Shown one piece after another: positions 8,914 to 18,106 of a stretch of 64,000 nt of DNA. Every line of letters begins with the position of its first letter. The first letter of the stretch is position 1. The position numbers and the translations under genes are program-made. Source of the stretch: Acidobacteriota bacterium (lineage in GTDB: Bacteria; Acidobacteriota; Blastocatellia; RBC074); contig JAFDVL010000041.1 in NCBI GenBank assembly GCA_018268995.1, forward strand, positions 1 through 64,000. Direction: 5' to 3'. The notes beneath the pieces are model-generated. The model saw nothing but the letters and a program-made list of their open reading frames with translations, searched no databases and was not told where the DNA came from.

Positions 8914-11900
8914 TTAGTCAGATTGATTCGCGCCAATTGGATTTGTGTACTTCTCAGCTTTTGAGAGTAGTTCCTGAAGTGATAAGGGCTTCCCATCGGC
9001 ACCGGCAATCACGTTCATAATATAAGACCCCAGCATTCGGTAGCTTTCAAATTGTGGCTCATCGAAAAATTGATCCACAGTGGATTCGTGCGGGAAATCA
9101 GGATTCATTTGGGCGTAATTGTAAACATCAGAGGGTTCATCGCCATAAAATGCTGGCTTGATGTATAAAAGCATTCCGGGCTTTGCCGCTTTGCCATCTA
9201 CACATCCGTATTCAATCTGACCAAGCGCACAATAATGTCCCAGCACGTCGCGTTCGCGAGAGTAGATGGTAATTTCGTCAAAAGTAATTGGAATTCCAAG
9301 GTCAACGCGGATTTTTCTCAGGGCATTACCCAAATCTTCAAACTGGCATTTTCCGTCCTGTCCGGCATCCACCACGACAATCGTCTTGCAGCGCCGCAGC
9401 ACCATTTCATACAACCCCAAATTTTCAAAATGTCCGCCGTCGGAAAGCAGCACATAAGAATTGCGATCATCTGTCAGACCAAAGGCTTCAGCGAGGATGG
9501 GATAAATCGCTGAATTCGGGTAGCCAAGTTGATAAAACGCTTCATCGGCAATTCGCAATCTCGCCGGAAAACTTCCGGCAACGCCGGGATTCCCCAACCA
9601 CCACCCCAACCGAACGTTGAATAAAGTCAGGACGAAAGTGACCAACGCTGAGGTCGAGTGATAACCCATGTTCGAGTTCGCCGCTGCCCCGGAAATGGTT
9701 GCAATTGTGCCCAGTGAAACGCCCTGCTCGCCGCCATATTCCGGTGTGCGACGAAACCCGACGAAGAGGCCGCCAGAATGTAAAGGCGTAAAGACAAACG
9801 ATTCGGCTTTCCGTTGTTGCCAGGCAAGCTTTTCCCCTTTGACGAGGTTCAGCGCAGTATTCACCACATGAAATAACCGCTTCGACCGCAACTCCTGCAA
9901 CCGTAAATTGTCATCCTTATCAAAGCCGGTGAAAGGGTTTGGCTTTCGCGGTGTATGCGATGCCCCCAGATAGGCGCGCACTAAACGATTGCGATAGCCC
10001 GCGTGCAGCGAAAACATATTCAAGTTAATCAATTTCGCCATGAGCAGGCCAAACGCCAGGAATAACAGGATCAACGTAGAGACAACGAACACACGCCACT
10101 GTGTCTCTTCGAGTTGCGGAAGGGGGTGAAACGAAGTTCCCCATTGCACCAGATCAGAAAAAATTAGGGATAGTTCCAATGCTAAAAACAGCAGGAAGAG
10201 GAACGAGATAACGGTTAAGGCATTCTCTAGCAAAATCGTTTTCCAGCCAGCACGTGCTGCTTGTTCAGGGTTCGCAGGCGTAGCAGAACTGTGCCCAAGC
10301 CAGGCGGCAATCAGGCCTGTAAGTCCACCGAACGGGGCCAGAATTTTGTGGACATTGAAGCTCTTCAACACCGCAGGCCCTAGTAAAACAACCGGAGCAA
10401 TCAGGCTCCAACAAACAATCACAATCAATAACCATCCCATAAACCGGGCAAACCATTCCAGGTCATCTTCAGACAACATAAAATTGCGCCCTGCCCCTCG
10501 CTTTTTCTGCGCACGACTGCCCAATCCCACAAACACGGTGACGCTGAGGAAAAACACCAGTAAGAATCCCGGCACAACAAAGCTGGTATACAAATTTGTG
10601 TTCGTGCAGTCCACACAGGTTGGAGCGGGCAATAACTTCATCGCCAGGAGCCAGAGCAACCAGCCCCCAATCGGCCCGGTGAGAAAGATGATGCCCAGTT
10701 CCCAGGGTTTGATCCGCCGCCATCCGGTGAGATAAATCAGCCAGCCTAGAAAATAACTGGCGATCCCAAAGAGCACAAAAGGCAGCCAGCCTAAATCCTC
10801 ACGCCAGGGCAGCCAATCGGGGATCAAGTCAATGGGAGAAAAATTTGTTTGGAGCAACCACGCCCAATATGCACCAAGCAACAGTGCCGCCAGCACTAAC
10901 GGCAACAAACAATAAAACAAAAAGCTATCCTGATTTTCGCGCCGCTGCCAAAACTTAAAACGGCTCGCAGCCGCTCCGCCAATGCTGGGACGATTGCCAC
11001 TGGAATATGAAACTGACAGAGCGATCAGAATGAACCCGATCAAAAGCAAAGCATCGCGCAGTTTCGGATGCCCTCCTTGCATTTGCACCACGGCAACACC
11101 GATATGCGGAATCCCAATTGCCGCCAGAAGCAATGGTATCAAGACCATCCAGTTGATGATCAGGTTGCGCAGATAGATGGCGATAAATGACCAGACATCA
11201 GCCGATTGAAAGCTGAGGCGCGGGGTCAGAAAATTGCTGTATTCACGCAGATAGCGAAGTGGTGGCGGCTCTGGTTCGATACGCGTTTCCGGCTGTTCTT
11301 TTTGCAACACTTCGGTGACACCGCTTAGGCCTTGCGGATGCCGATTGATCCAGGAGGAAAGCCAGCTGCCAATATATCCACCGCCGGAAACTGTCGAGAG
11401 GTAGTGAAATTGCTTCAGCAAATCATGCCGCGCCAAGCCTTGCAGAACGCCCAGAGAAAACGTGGCACTACGAATTCCGCCACCGGATAAACACAGAGCC
11501 GTGCGTTGATCAGCGTCGCCGAGATGATGAATGCGGGTGAACACGCGCCGGAGCCGCCAATCACAAATATCGGTGATGTAACCAGGAAAAGTTTGCTCCA
11601 ACAGACGACGATTGAAATACCGAACATCATCCCCTTCCAGCCCGGCCCCAAGATTCTTCATCAGCTTGATGATTTCTTTCAGTTCATCGCTCAAACCCAG
11701 AAATGGAAACCGATCTGCCTTATACAGCTTTGTATGCGCTAACAGCTCATTAAATTGAGTTGCGAGCATTGGAGCATCCGTCGCAATCTCGCCAAGCGCA
11801 AGCTTGATGAAATTCGCTGCCGGGGTGTTCAGTCGGTTTATTTCCGCGGCCAGCCTGGCCGGGTCAGGAAAATGTTCCGGCTGAAAATCCCAGTTGGGCA

Positions 11901-11988
11901 GCGGGTCGTCAGACGCACCGTGTAAGTATTGAAATTCGTCTTCGAGCACCTGGCATAACTGGAGAGGTAGCGTTGGTGTAATTGCCAT
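8914..11988 (-). CDS. Large membrane patatin-like phospholipase
   Basis: A 1024-residue protein with a patatin-type lipid acyl hydrolase split around a membrane region. The N-terminal half has the glycine-rich oxyanion segment LCLSGGGIRSATFSLG (about 166-180) and nucleophile region STVSGGGYIGSW (probable Ser201); the second catalytic residue is the Asp of LSDGGHFENLGLYE near the C terminus. Between them are about ten hydrophobic helices. Ordinary patatins are 300-400 residues with no such insert. ATG 11988 is preceded by AGGAG at seven bases; the frame extends further upstream to 12048 without support. It lies 77 bases downstream of the double-protease gene on the same strand, so they are probably cotranscribed. 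Likely substrate is membrane phospholipid; this is inferred from family and topology. Confidence 0.85.
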   Translation of the reverse strand: MAITPTLPLQLCQVLEDEFQYLHGASDDPLPNWDFQPEHFPDPARLAAEINRLNTPAANFIKLALGEIATDAPMLATQFNELLAHTKLYKADRFPFLGLSDELKEIIKLMKNLGAGLEGDDVRYFNRRLLEQTFPGYITDICDWRLRRVFTRIHHLGDADQRTALCLSGGGIRSATFSLGVLQGLARHDLLKQFHYLSTVSGGGYIGSWLSSWINRHPQGLSGVTEVLQKEQPETRIEPEPPPLRYLREYSNFLTPRLSFQSADVWSFIAIYLRNLIINWMVLIPLLLAAIGIPHIGVAVVQMQGGHPKLRDALLLIGFILIALSVSYSSGNRPSIGGAAASRFKFWQRRENQDSFLFYCLLPLVLAALLLGAYWAWLLQTNFSPIDLIPDWLPWREDLGWLPFVLFGIASYFLGWLIYLTGWRRIKPWELGIIFLTGPIGGWLLWLLAMKLLPAPTCVDCTNTNLYTSFVVPGFLLVFFLSVTVFVGLGSRAQKKRGAGRNFMLSEDDLEWFARFMGWLLIVIVCWSLIAPVVLLGPAVLKSFNVHKILAPFGGLTGLIAAWLGHSSATPANPEQAARAGWKTILLENALTVISFLFLLFLALELSLIFSDLVQWGTSFHPLPQLEETQWRVFVVSTLILLFLAFGLLMAKLINLNMFSLHAGYRNRLVRAYLGASHTPRKPNPFTGFDKDDNLRLQELRSKRLFHVVNTALNLVKGEKLAWQQRKAESFVFTPLHSGGLFVGFRRTPEYGGEQGVSLGTIATISGAAANSNMGYHSTSALVTFVLTLFNVRLGWWLGNPGVAGSFPARLRIADEAFYQLGYPNSAIYPILAEAFGLTDDRNSYVLLSDGGHFENLGLYEMVLRRCKTIVVVDAGQDGKCQFEDLGNALRKIRVDLGIPITFDEITIYSRERDVLGHYCALGQIEYGCVDGKAAKPGMLLYIKPAFYGDEPSDVYNYAQMNPDFPHESTVDQFFDEPQFESYRMLGSYIMNVIAGADGKPLSLQELLSKAEKYTNPIGANQSD

Positions 11989-12065
11989 AAGAGGCTCCTG
12001 TTTTTTGGTTGTACTCAATAATAAGCAGCAGTGACGAATACAGACCACTGTAGCCAGGAAATTAC

Positions 12066-15000
12066 TTAACCAGATAAATCGCTCAGCAAATGCAATGCGG
12101 CAAAGGGTTCTTCGCGTTGTGGCGCTAGCAATAAAGCTCGCAATGGGTCTTGTTGTGCTTCTTGCAGAAAGGCTCGTGTTGCTTTCTCACGGGTCTCGCT
12201 ATTGATGTTCTTCTTAATGGCATACTGAATAGCAGGTTTCGACAAATCAACGATCAGTGTCACGCCGCCGCGAAATGTATCCGTTGATCTCCCATCAAGA
12301 GGTCGAAGCTGCGTCAACGCCACAACCACTTGTGGAATGGGCTTTCCGTCAGGGCTGACGCGCATTGAGCGGCGCAATTCATGCACCTCAAATTCCAGAT
12401 TTGGGTCCAACCCAATCAGGATGGCAAACGAGGGAATGTCGGCAAACATCAACTTAAGTTTATTGCAAAGCAACGCCCGTTGTTTGCGCGTGGCAAGAAA
12501 CAAATCCTTGCGATCATGGAGGTAAAAACAGGCATCAGCATATTGCCGCAACTGTTTGAGCAACGACAGAAGATGCCTTTGCAACAACTGTTGATCTGGG
12601 ATTGAAAGGGTATTCAGGTCAAGCCCTTGCCAGCGCAAAGTGTCCACCGAAAGCGTTTCGACCCTGGGCGGGTAAATGCCGCGCCGACGAAATGCCTCAA
12701 CAAAGGCCACGCGATAATTAAGCGGGTCGTCCGCCACCATATCGAAATCCGCCGTGATCAGCCCTCGCAGATATTCCCCGAAAGTCACATCAACTGGCGG
12801 CATGTAATCCAGCGCACGAATGGACATATTTAAGACGTGACTAGCCGATTTTGCGGCTTCAGCTGCCAGGCGGCGAACCAGATCAGGATGAATCGCCCCT
12901 GATGGCAATATGCCTGTTCCGCCTGTATAAATCCGCAATAAATCAGATGTGCGCGATTTATAAATGGCCAGAAACGCATCAAAGACTGCCGCCACCAGCA
13001 AGGCACCACGTTCGTGTGGTGTTACCTGCTTTTGATAATCTGCCGGATCAGGTTTCTGACGCGTCCAGACGCCATTTTTATCAACTCTTCCGATGGCATC
13101 ACGCAACGCACCGCGCCCGCCCATTGCGCGGCCAAATTGCACGGCCAATTTCCCCAGCGTGGATTCTTCCTCCAGATTCCCCCGCGTCCGACTGATCTCA
13201 GTTTCCAACACAGCAGGAATCGTGAAATGCTGCATTAATGCAACGATGTCCGCAAACGCTTCGTGCAAGGCCAGCACATCAGGATTTGTGGCTTCATTGA
13301 AGCGGCGATGCATGCCATCCAGAATGGCGTGTGTCGTTTCGTGCGCGATGATGTCGTGTGACAGGCACGAATACACAATGCTACCCGGCACATGCTCTCC
13401 GGGGTCGCTGTCGGAAACCTCAAAATACCCAAACAACAAGGAGATTTTTTGCGGACTATAAAAAGCATTAGCTTGTCGTAACGCGTGCGGGTGAATTTTT
13501 AATTGCCGGACAAATTTATGATCATCAAATTCGTTATCAGGGTTCGGTTCTGGACGCCATAAAACGGGGCGGCCCAGCGCACGCTCAAAAAATTCTATGG
13601 TTGTCATAGCAACGGCATAAACCATTTGCTGATGAAAGCCGGGATTCCCTTCTGAAGGTTCAAATCCATCCTGTGCCAGTAACATCGGTTCATTCAGATT
13701 AACTTGAAAACCGCTGGGAGCCTCAGTGTCAATAACTTCCAGATATTCGCCCTTCGGCCCAGGCAGCAAATCCTCCCATCGAACCTTGAGGACAGCTTCA
13801 TTCATCGCTGCGGTATCAAGCTTCGTGGAAAAACTGGGATCAACGGCATAAGCGCGCAAGCGTCGAAAAGGCGGCTTGGGAATTTGGACAGTAAGCTGGC
13901 GTGCGGCGGGTTGTGGCGTGGGAAGTTTTTTTGCTGCCTGTTTCGCAGATGCGCCAAACAGTAGCGAATAGCGACTCGCCAGATGCTGACGCAATGCCTG
14001 TGAAGCCTGCTCGTCCGCAATTGCAGCATCCATAAATTCACGAATCGCATCGCGCGGCAGCTCACTTTCCGGTTCCGGCACCAATTCCTGCAATTCCCTA
14101 TTCAAAAGCCAGCGTTGCGTAAGCTCCAGATTGAACATCATCTCTCTGGCTGGAGTGGCGCTAATTCCCAGTCCGGTAATGACACGGAAAAACGGAAACC
14201 AATCATTATCCGGCGGGGTCTCGGGCAGGTTCAGATTTGGAGTAATATCCAGTGCGGCTTTTGCCTGTAAGATTCCACGACCTAGTTTTTCCTGATATTC
14301 AGGCGGTACTGCTTTGGCTGAACGAAACAGCGCATGACGTACGGCTTCAACACGACGCCAGTCGCGGGGCAAATAGTTCTTATATTTCTCGTACCATAAG
14401 GCCGCAGCGGCGGCAATCTGCGGCGTACAGGCAGACGTTCCCTGCCCATCCAAATTTATCGTTTCTGCACATCCAAATTTCGGCCAGGGAATGTTTGGCG
14501 TATAAGAGGAAAGCGCCGCAGTCATACAACTATTCGGCCCCCAACTCCCTTCGATCACCTTGATCGGCAAATCGTAATAGGGCGCACCATTGGCCATCAC
14601 ACCACAAGCCGCAATGACGCGGCGATAACGCGCCGGATACACGACGTGATGCGTGGGCAAGCCTCCAAAACAATCGCCAGACGCTGCGACAATACAAACG
14701 CCTGCCTCGTATGCGGCATTCACGGCCTCATTCCAGGCGCACGACGGCAATCCGCCCATACTGATCGAAACCACGTCACAGCCTTGCTGAGTGGCATATT
14801 TCAGCGACTGGACAAAGGCACTGGTGTAAAACATCACAACTGAATCAGCGATGCGCAAAGGAACTATATCCGCTTGCGGGGCACCGCCAAGATACTTACC
14901 ATTCTGAGCAGGAATCGGCCCTCCGGCCAGGATTCCAATAGTCCCTGTACCGTGCCCCGAGTTATCAAAAAGATAGCCGCGATTGGGGTCTTGCGCATCG

Positions 15001-15554
15001 TTAGGCTGATTGTTTCCACTGGCAAAATTGCGTTCCAGTTGGGTCAGGATTCGTTCAGGGCGTGCCTGATGAGTCTTATCGTACCCCGTGTCAATGTGTG
15101 CGATCCTCGTTCTTGGATCGCTGAACTGCACAGCATCACGAGCAGCGCCGAGTTGGGAAAAGTCATTGCGCAAATGCCACGCAAATTCATCAGGGCCTTT
15201 CGCGCGGTTGTAGCTGTCTTGTTGCGGCACCGACTGGCAATTCTCTCCCAGTGCAAACGCGTTGTCTGCTCCTTGTGGGTCAGCAAAGAGGGTATTGGCA
15301 AAATCAGGCTCGGCGTAAATCACATTTGATTCGTCAATTCCCAGCTGTTGCGCAATTTGCGCATGTGCAGAGTCCCACGGTGTGATTCCGGCAACTGGCA
15401 GATCGGCCAAATACCACGAGGGAGCCGCTGCAATGCCCAATGTTCCATCAGCCGTATCAGCATCAAAAAGCGGTCGCAGATTACGCCGAGAACCAGCCGC
15501 AGCCAAAGCCGCAGTCGGCAACAATTTCACTAAAATTCGGGTTGAGTTCGACAC
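12066..15554 (-). CDS. Subtilisin (S8) fused to thermolysin-like (M4-type) zinc peptidase
   Basis: An 1162-residue protein with two protease modules. Residues about 150-430 are a subtilisin domain: catalytic Asp155 (AHIDTGYD), His201 (NSGHGTGT) and Ser374 (GQGTSACTPQIAAAAA). The oxyanion-hole Asn is replaced by Asp294 (VAASGDC). Residues about 560-900 carry a gluzincin site, HETTH at 738-742 (SHDIIAHETTHAILDGMH), with the third zinc ligand probably Glu765 in LHEAFADIV, matching the thermolysin E-x3-D pattern though a few residues further away than usual. There is no signal peptide or membrane helix, so it appears cytoplasmic. GTG 15554 has GGGAGG five bases upstream and fits better than the upstream ATG. 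The downstream neighbour is the patatin. Both modules are clear; natural substrate unknown. Confidence 0.85.
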   Translation of the reverse strand: MSNSTRILVKLLPTAALAAAGSRRNLRPLFDADTADGTLGIAAAPSWYLADLPVAGITPWDSAHAQIAQQLGIDESNVIYAEPDFANTLFADPQGADNAFALGENCQSVPQQDSYNRAKGPDEFAWHLRNDFSQLGAARDAVQFSDPRTRIAHIDTGYDKTHQARPERILTQLERNFASGNNQPNDAQDPNRGYLFDNSGHGTGTIGILAGGPIPAQNGKYLGGAPQADIVPLRIADSVVMFYTSAFVQSLKYATQQGCDVVSISMGGLPSCAWNEAVNAAYEAGVCIVAASGDCFGGLPTHHVVYPARYRRVIAACGVMANGAPYYDLPIKVIEGSWGPNSCMTAALSSYTPNIPWPKFGCAETINLDGQGTSACTPQIAAAAALWYEKYKNYLPRDWRRVEAVRHALFRSAKAVPPEYQEKLGRGILQAKAALDITPNLNLPETPPDNDWFPFFRVITGLGISATPAREMMFNLELTQRWLLNRELQELVPEPESELPRDAIREFMDAAIADEQASQALRQHLASRYSLLFGASAKQAAKKLPTPQPAARQLTVQIPKPPFRRLRAYAVDPSFSTKLDTAAMNEAVLKVRWEDLLPGPKGEYLEVIDTEAPSGFQVNLNEPMLLAQDGFEPSEGNPGFHQQMVYAVAMTTIEFFERALGRPVLWRPEPNPDNEFDDHKFVRQLKIHPHALRQANAFYSPQKISLLFGYFEVSDSDPGEHVPGSIVYSCLSHDIIAHETTHAILDGMHRRFNEATNPDVLALHEAFADIVALMQHFTIPAVLETEISRTRGNLEEESTLGKLAVQFGRAMGGRGALRDAIGRVDKNGVWTRQKPDPADYQKQVTPHERGALLVAAVFDAFLAIYKSRTSDLLRIYTGGTGILPSGAIHPDLVRRLAAEAAKSASHVLNMSIRALDYMPPVDVTFGEYLRGLITADFDMVADDPLNYRVAFVEAFRRRGIYPPRVETLSVDTLRWQGLDLNTLSIPDQQLLQRHLLSLLKQLRQYADACFYLHDRKDLFLATRKQRALLCNKLKLMFADIPSFAILIGLDPNLEFEVHELRRSMRVSPDGKPIPQVVVALTQLRPLDGRSTDTFRGGVTLIVDLSKPAIQYAIKKNINSETREKATRAFLQEAQQDPLRALLLAPQREEPFAALHLLSDLSG

Positions 15555-15954
15555 ACATACCTCCCCTGAAAGTGGGGGATGAAGAATTGCGTAGGTCAAA
15601 TTAGCTTAGCCTCAAATAAGGATTTGACTTGCACCAAGCCATATTACCTATTACCCCAAGCAAAAAATCTGGCTAAAGCTGGAATGAAAAAAGAAAACGA
15701 CTAAGGGCACAACAAATAATCACGCGCCAATCACCAAGGTCAAGCACCGTAATCTCGTTTATATTGATCTGTCTATTGAGGTCTCTGACAGGAGGAAAGG
15801 TATGAAGTTAAAGGACGAATGTCAATGAAATGCAGTGGATGAATTTGGATTGGCTGAAATTATCCAGATTGCGAATTGGCCGAGGGAGGATGGAGATAAT
15901 GCAGGTTTGGAAGGACGCAAACAACGTTTGCGCGTTCGCGTCCTTCCATTCAGT
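15555..15954. other. Intergenic region between pilin operon end and double-protease gene
   Basis: Four hundred bases lie upstream of the minus-strand protease gene and downstream of the minus-strand pilin operon. It contains an eight-codon reading frame on the plus strand with a strong AGGAGG site (15802-15828) and a nested hairpin at 15909-15947, both listed separately. No RNA gene was recognised. Promoter elements for the protease gene must be here, but none is convincing. Confidence 0.4.
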
Positions 15955-15984
15955 TTAATTATAGGTTCGTTGCCAGGTGTTTGA
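15802..15984 (+). pseudogene. Short plus-strand frame with strong SD, broken by an in-frame TGA
   Basis: AGGAGG at 15790-15795 sits six bases before ATG 15802. The frame reads MKLKDECQ and stops at TGA 15826-15828, but the same frame stays open beyond it to about 15984 with protein-like text (DEFGLAEIIQIANWPREDGD). It may be a decayed small gene, a leader peptide or chance. Nothing supports selenocysteine read-through. Confidence 0.2.
15909..15947. terminator. Nested hairpin, probable transcription terminator of pilin operon
   Basis: Perfect 10-base arms GGAAGGACGC (15909-15918) and GCGTCCTTCC (15938-15947), with a smaller CAAAC/GTTTG stem inside. It lies just past the stop of the last pilin gene (15955). 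No T-run follows on either strand, so termination may be factor-assisted. Confidence 0.45.
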
Positions 15985-18066
15985 TTGCGTCATCACTTCA
16001 GATGTACTGGTGAAGACAGAACGGGTATTGGAAGTTGTTACCGTATTGTTCAATCTTGTGACCGGAAAAAATGGAGGTGCCAGATTGCCATTGGCAAAGC
16101 GTGGGTCAAAATAACGATTGGCCTTTTGCCCTTTACTATTCACATTCGGAATGCCGGTTGACACAGTACGGCTTCCACGCAAGGTGATGATGGTTGAACT
16201 GTTGCAAGACGCACAATCCGTCGTCCATCCACCCGTTGTCGCACCAGCTCCGGCATTAATTGCGGCCTCATTGAATGCGACCATCGCAACATCCACAGTC
16301 ATACTGGCATTACTGGTTGTGTAAGTTGAATTCGGTGTCCAGGTAATTTTTCCAGTGTTCGTGAAGATTCCAAAAACATTCTTTGGCACATAGTTATTAG
16401 CATAGGTCACGGCGCTTCCATCCAAATTCACAACCGGTTCTTCATAGGTAATGTTTCCCGTCATTGTGATGTCGCCGGTCGAGATGATGGTAAGGGCGGT
16501 GTCTTTGGCAATTGCAGAAGGGACGACACCACTTGACGCCGCAGGGCCGTGTAATTTACTGATCGAACCATCTACAAAAAGTGCCACAGCAGGTTTTTGC
16601 TCAGAAGCGATGGGATTTGTCCGATCCAGCGGTACTCCCTGAAATGTTGTGGTGTTTGTTCCATTTGTAATCACGGTCGTACCAGCGGATGTAGATGTCG
16701 GTGGAGTAATCGTAACAGTCGTGGTGGTGGAGCCTTGTTTGATGGCATATACCTGTGCGCCATTACTTCCTTTTGAAAGGGTCATCTCATCCACATTTCC
16801 TTTGACATAAATTCCTCCACCATTCAGCGTGGGAGTCCCACTCACTGTCGTTGCAGGAACGTAGACCCCTGTATTTATAGTCTCACTAGACCCACTGCCC
16901 GTGGTCGGCGGCGCGGCATTGCTGGCACTACGAAGTAGGACTTTCATCTGCGCAACAGTCGGATCGGGTGGCGCAGTCGGATCACTAGAGTCAGTTGAGG
17001 GAAAGTTTACATCAGCCCGTCCGGTAGAATTCAGCACAGCTAATTTTTGGGCATACACATTGCTCGGCAATGGCAAGGTATCGACCTTTGAATATGAGCT
17101 ATTAAAGGTCAAACCAGATTTCGGCGTAGAATTTGGGGAAACGCTACTGACATTGTAGGTTCCACTATTGTGATCAAAAGTGGAACTGACTTGCGTTACC
17201 GCACCCTGGAAAGTTACCGGTTGCGAAGAGCTAAAACGGAAGCGATCATTTGTATGAACCTTTCCCTGAAAGGTTCCGGCAGCCAGCACGCTGCCCTGAT
17301 TGAAGCGATGGAAAAATGTACCGTACTGACTGAAGGCACGATCAAATTGCCCTGAAGCAGAAGGCTTCTCAATAGTCGCATTTAAAGTGACACTGATCAC
17401 GCCTGTTTCAACAGCACGCGCGATAGCACGATTCGGATTCCCTTCACTGACAGCGTTGTTGCCAGTAGCGGTAATTGTGTAACGATAACGTCCCGTGACG
17501 GAGGCTGTAACGCTGGGAATGTCCTCAACCACATTGACATTAAAAATATTCGTCGTCACTCGCTGGACATCAATCTCGCTAGTGTCAGTGATTGATTCCA
17601 GCGAAAGTTGAATGTCCGCTGTAAATCCAGCATTCGTCAAAGCAGTGTTCCTTGTTGCCAGTGCCGATTTTGCGTTCATGATGGGGCTGCCGTCTTGAGA
17701 TAACAACGAACTTGATTGCAGAATGTTTCCAAGCTGCGTACGCTGATAGGTAACCAATGTATAGGTTCCCGATGTTCGCGAGCCGTAAGACGGTGAGGTT
17801 CCAACAGAAGTGGCGTTACTTAAAATTGCCTCGTTGAGAGCATTTCTTAAGGCCATCCGTGTAATCCCCAATCCGGCGTCTGCGGCATAGAACGCCTGCT
17901 CATTACGACGAAAGCCTCCGCTCAATGCAGCTTCACCGGTAGCATTAAAGAGAACAGCCATCCCCAGGCCCGTGCATAATAATAAACACATCATCGCTGC
18001 AACCAGAGCCATTCCCTGTTCAGATGAATTCCGTCTTTTGTATTTCTGCTGATGAGTTTTTTTCAT
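15955..18066 (-). CDS. Large PilX-like minor pilus protein
   Basis: A 703-residue protein with a type IV pilin-like N terminus: basic leader KKTHQQKYKRRNSSEQG followed by the hydrophobic stretch MALVAAMMCLLLCTGLGMAV, lacking the usual Glu5 as in PilX/GspK proteins, then the PilX-type ALSGGFRRNEQAFYAADAG. PilX is normally about 200 residues; here some 600 extra residues follow, rich in Thr, Ser, Gly and Asn, with GTFQGKVHTNDRF and GGGIYVKGNVDEM suggesting a beta-rich surface domain. ATG 18066 was chosen because AGGT precedes it and it gives the correct leader; the frame continues 52 codons upstream without support. It is the last gene of the minor-pilin operon, 40 bases after PilW. Likely at the pilus tip or in adhesion. 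Confidence 0.72.
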   Translation of the reverse strand: MKKTHQQKYKRRNSSEQGMALVAAMMCLLLCTGLGMAVLFNATGEAALSGGFRRNEQAFYAADAGLGITRMALRNALNEAILSNATSVGTSPSYGSRTSGTYTLVTYQRTQLGNILQSSSLLSQDGSPIMNAKSALATRNTALTNAGFTADIQLSLESITDTSEIDVQRVTTNIFNVNVVEDIPSVTASVTGRYRYTITATGNNAVSEGNPNRAIARAVETGVISVTLNATIEKPSASGQFDRAFSQYGTFFHRFNQGSVLAAGTFQGKVHTNDRFRFSSSQPVTFQGAVTQVSSTFDHNSGTYNVSSVSPNSTPKSGLTFNSSYSKVDTLPLPSNVYAQKLAVLNSTGRADVNFPSTDSSDPTAPPDPTVAQMKVLLRSASNAAPPTTGSGSSETINTGVYVPATTVSGTPTLNGGGIYVKGNVDEMTLSKGSNGAQVYAIKQGSTTTTVTITPPTSTSAGTTVITNGTNTTTFQGVPLDRTNPIASEQKPAVALFVDGSISKLHGPAASSGVVPSAIAKDTALTIISTGDITMTGNITYEEPVVNLDGSAVTYANNYVPKNVFGIFTNTGKITWTPNSTYTTSNASMTVDVAMVAFNEAAINAGAGATTGGWTTDCASCNSSTIITLRGSRTVSTGIPNVNSKGQKANRYFDPRFANGNLAPPFFPVTRLNNTVTTSNTRSVFTSTSEVMTQSNTWQRTYN

Positions 18067-18106
18067 ACCAATACCTCTAATCGTCCGACAAATCCTGACT
18101 GAAGTT

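Noticed and set aside
15826..15828. Selenocysteine at the in-frame TGA of the small frame
   Set aside because: No downstream structure or known selenoprotein context supports it; decay or a leader peptide is simpler.
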